DNA of 6,113 nucleotides from Emcibacter sp. (GTDB taxonomy: Bacteria > Pseudomonadota > Alphaproteobacteria > Sphingomonadales > Emcibacteraceae), in contig JAESPY010000251.1 of assembly GCA_016765435.1 (NCBI GenBank), positions 1 through 6,113 on the forward strand, written 5' to 3'. Both the position numbers and the translations under genes were made by a program. Below are positions 5,647 to 6,113 of this stretch, piece after piece; position 1 is the first letter of the stretch, and each line of letters starts with the position of its first letter. The notes beneath the pieces were generated by a model. It was not told the origin of the DNA, searched no databases, and saw only the letters and a list, made by a program, of their open reading frames with translations.

Positions 5647-6113
5647 ATGAGTGACCTAGAGGAGGCAGACAATAATTTGAGTGAAGGGTTTGATAAGCAA
5701 ACTCTTGATGCTATTGCTGCCGCTTTGCACCGAGATGGCTATTTTGTTTTAGAGGATGTGTTTAGAAAAAGCCTCTTGCAGAACCTCTACCAGCGGTCAC
5801 AAAGTCTGACAGGTGATAAATGGAAACCAGCCGGGATCGGCCGCCATCAGGGGCACCATCTCAATAAGCGTGTCCGGTCAGACCGTATTGCCTGGATTAA
5901 CGCAGATGACCCTGCAGAAGCGGATTATCTTTCAGCAATGGAGATTTTGCGGATAGGCTTAAATCAACGCTTATTTATGGGACTCTCTGATTTTGAGGCG
6001 CATTTTTCAAAATATCCTGTGGGCGCTTTTTATCAAAAGCATATTGACGCGCTAAAAGGGCGTAGTAACAGGATTTTGTCTACGGTGCTTTACCTCAATG
6101 CCCATTGGCGAAA
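5647..6113 (+). CDS. 2-oxoglutarate/Fe(II) oxygenase, EGL-9/PHD-like prolyl hydroxylase (5' part)
   Basis: The frame runs off the window after 155 full codons. The visible part matches bacterial relatives of the HIF prolyl hydroxylases: DGYFVLEDVF (30-39) as in the N-terminal helix-strand of the fold, VRSDRIAWI (76-84) corresponding to the RGDKITWI region of human PHD2, then YPVGAFYQKHID (123-134) giving the iron ligands His132 and Asp134, and the core strand RILSTVLYLN (142-151). The second iron-binding His and the 2-oxoglutarate-binding Arg would lie beyond the edge. Bacterial members hydroxylate a proline of a protein target; Pseudomonas PPHD acts on EF-Tu. The target here is unknown. The ATG at 5647 has only a distant GAGG (13 bases away), whereas an in-frame TTG at 5677 follows AGGAGG by 11 bases, so the true start is uncertain. 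It may be the same transcription unit as genes to the right. Confidence 0.85.
   Translation, partial: MSDLEEADNNLSEGFDKQTLDAIAAALHRDGYFVLEDVFRKSLLQNLYQRSQSLTGDKWKPAGIGRHQGHHLNKRVRSDRIAWINADDPAEADYLSAMEILRIGLNQRLFMGLSDFEAHFSKYPVGAFYQKHIDALKGRSNRILSTVLYLNAHWR

Overview
The window looks like a piece of an alphaproteobacterial chromosome of medium GC. The grounds are an intracellular PHB depolymerase of the PhaZ1 type beside a D-3-hydroxybutyrate dehydrogenase of the Pseudomonas fragi/alphaproteobacterial type, and a CpsG-like phosphomannomutase. Hand counts of a few 60-base lines give about 47-62% GC in the metabolic genes and about 38-40% in the DUF2971 gene. The assignment to alphaproteobacteria is an inference; no rRNA or other marker is present.

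Left part (1-2674, minus strand): phaZ (1457-2674) is followed after 34 bases by a phosphomannomutase/phosphoglucomutase gene (58-1422), probably as one transcript. Middle (2675-3753): a 157-base divergent promoter region carries a 13-base palindrome. It separates phaZ from a plus-strand pair: bdhA (2832-3626) and, 13 bases further on, a previously unlisted 37-codon gene for a one-segment membrane peptide (3640-3753). PhaZ releases 3-hydroxybutyrate units from stored PHB and BdhA oxidises 3-hydroxybutyrate to acetoacetate, so the two diverging units form a PHB mobilisation module.

Right part (3754-6113): the content becomes accessory and AT-rich. A minus-strand DUF2971 gene (3802-4755) converges on the bdhA unit and has its own good sigma70-like promoter. 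It is followed by an AT-rich intergenic gap, a small very basic 73-residue protein with its own promoter (5102-5323), another gap of about 320 bases without a convincing gene, and the 5' part of an EGL-9/PHD-like 2-oxoglutarate/Fe(II) prolyl hydroxylase-type gene (5647 to the window end, cut off).

No CRISPR array, complete mobile element, tRNA or rRNA was seen. I found no proven new multi-gene system. The points most worth following are the palindrome between phaZ and bdhA, the membrane microprotein attached to bdhA, the DUF2971 protein with an ADP-ribosyltransferase-like N-terminal motif, and the prolyl-hydroxylase-like gene at the right edge.
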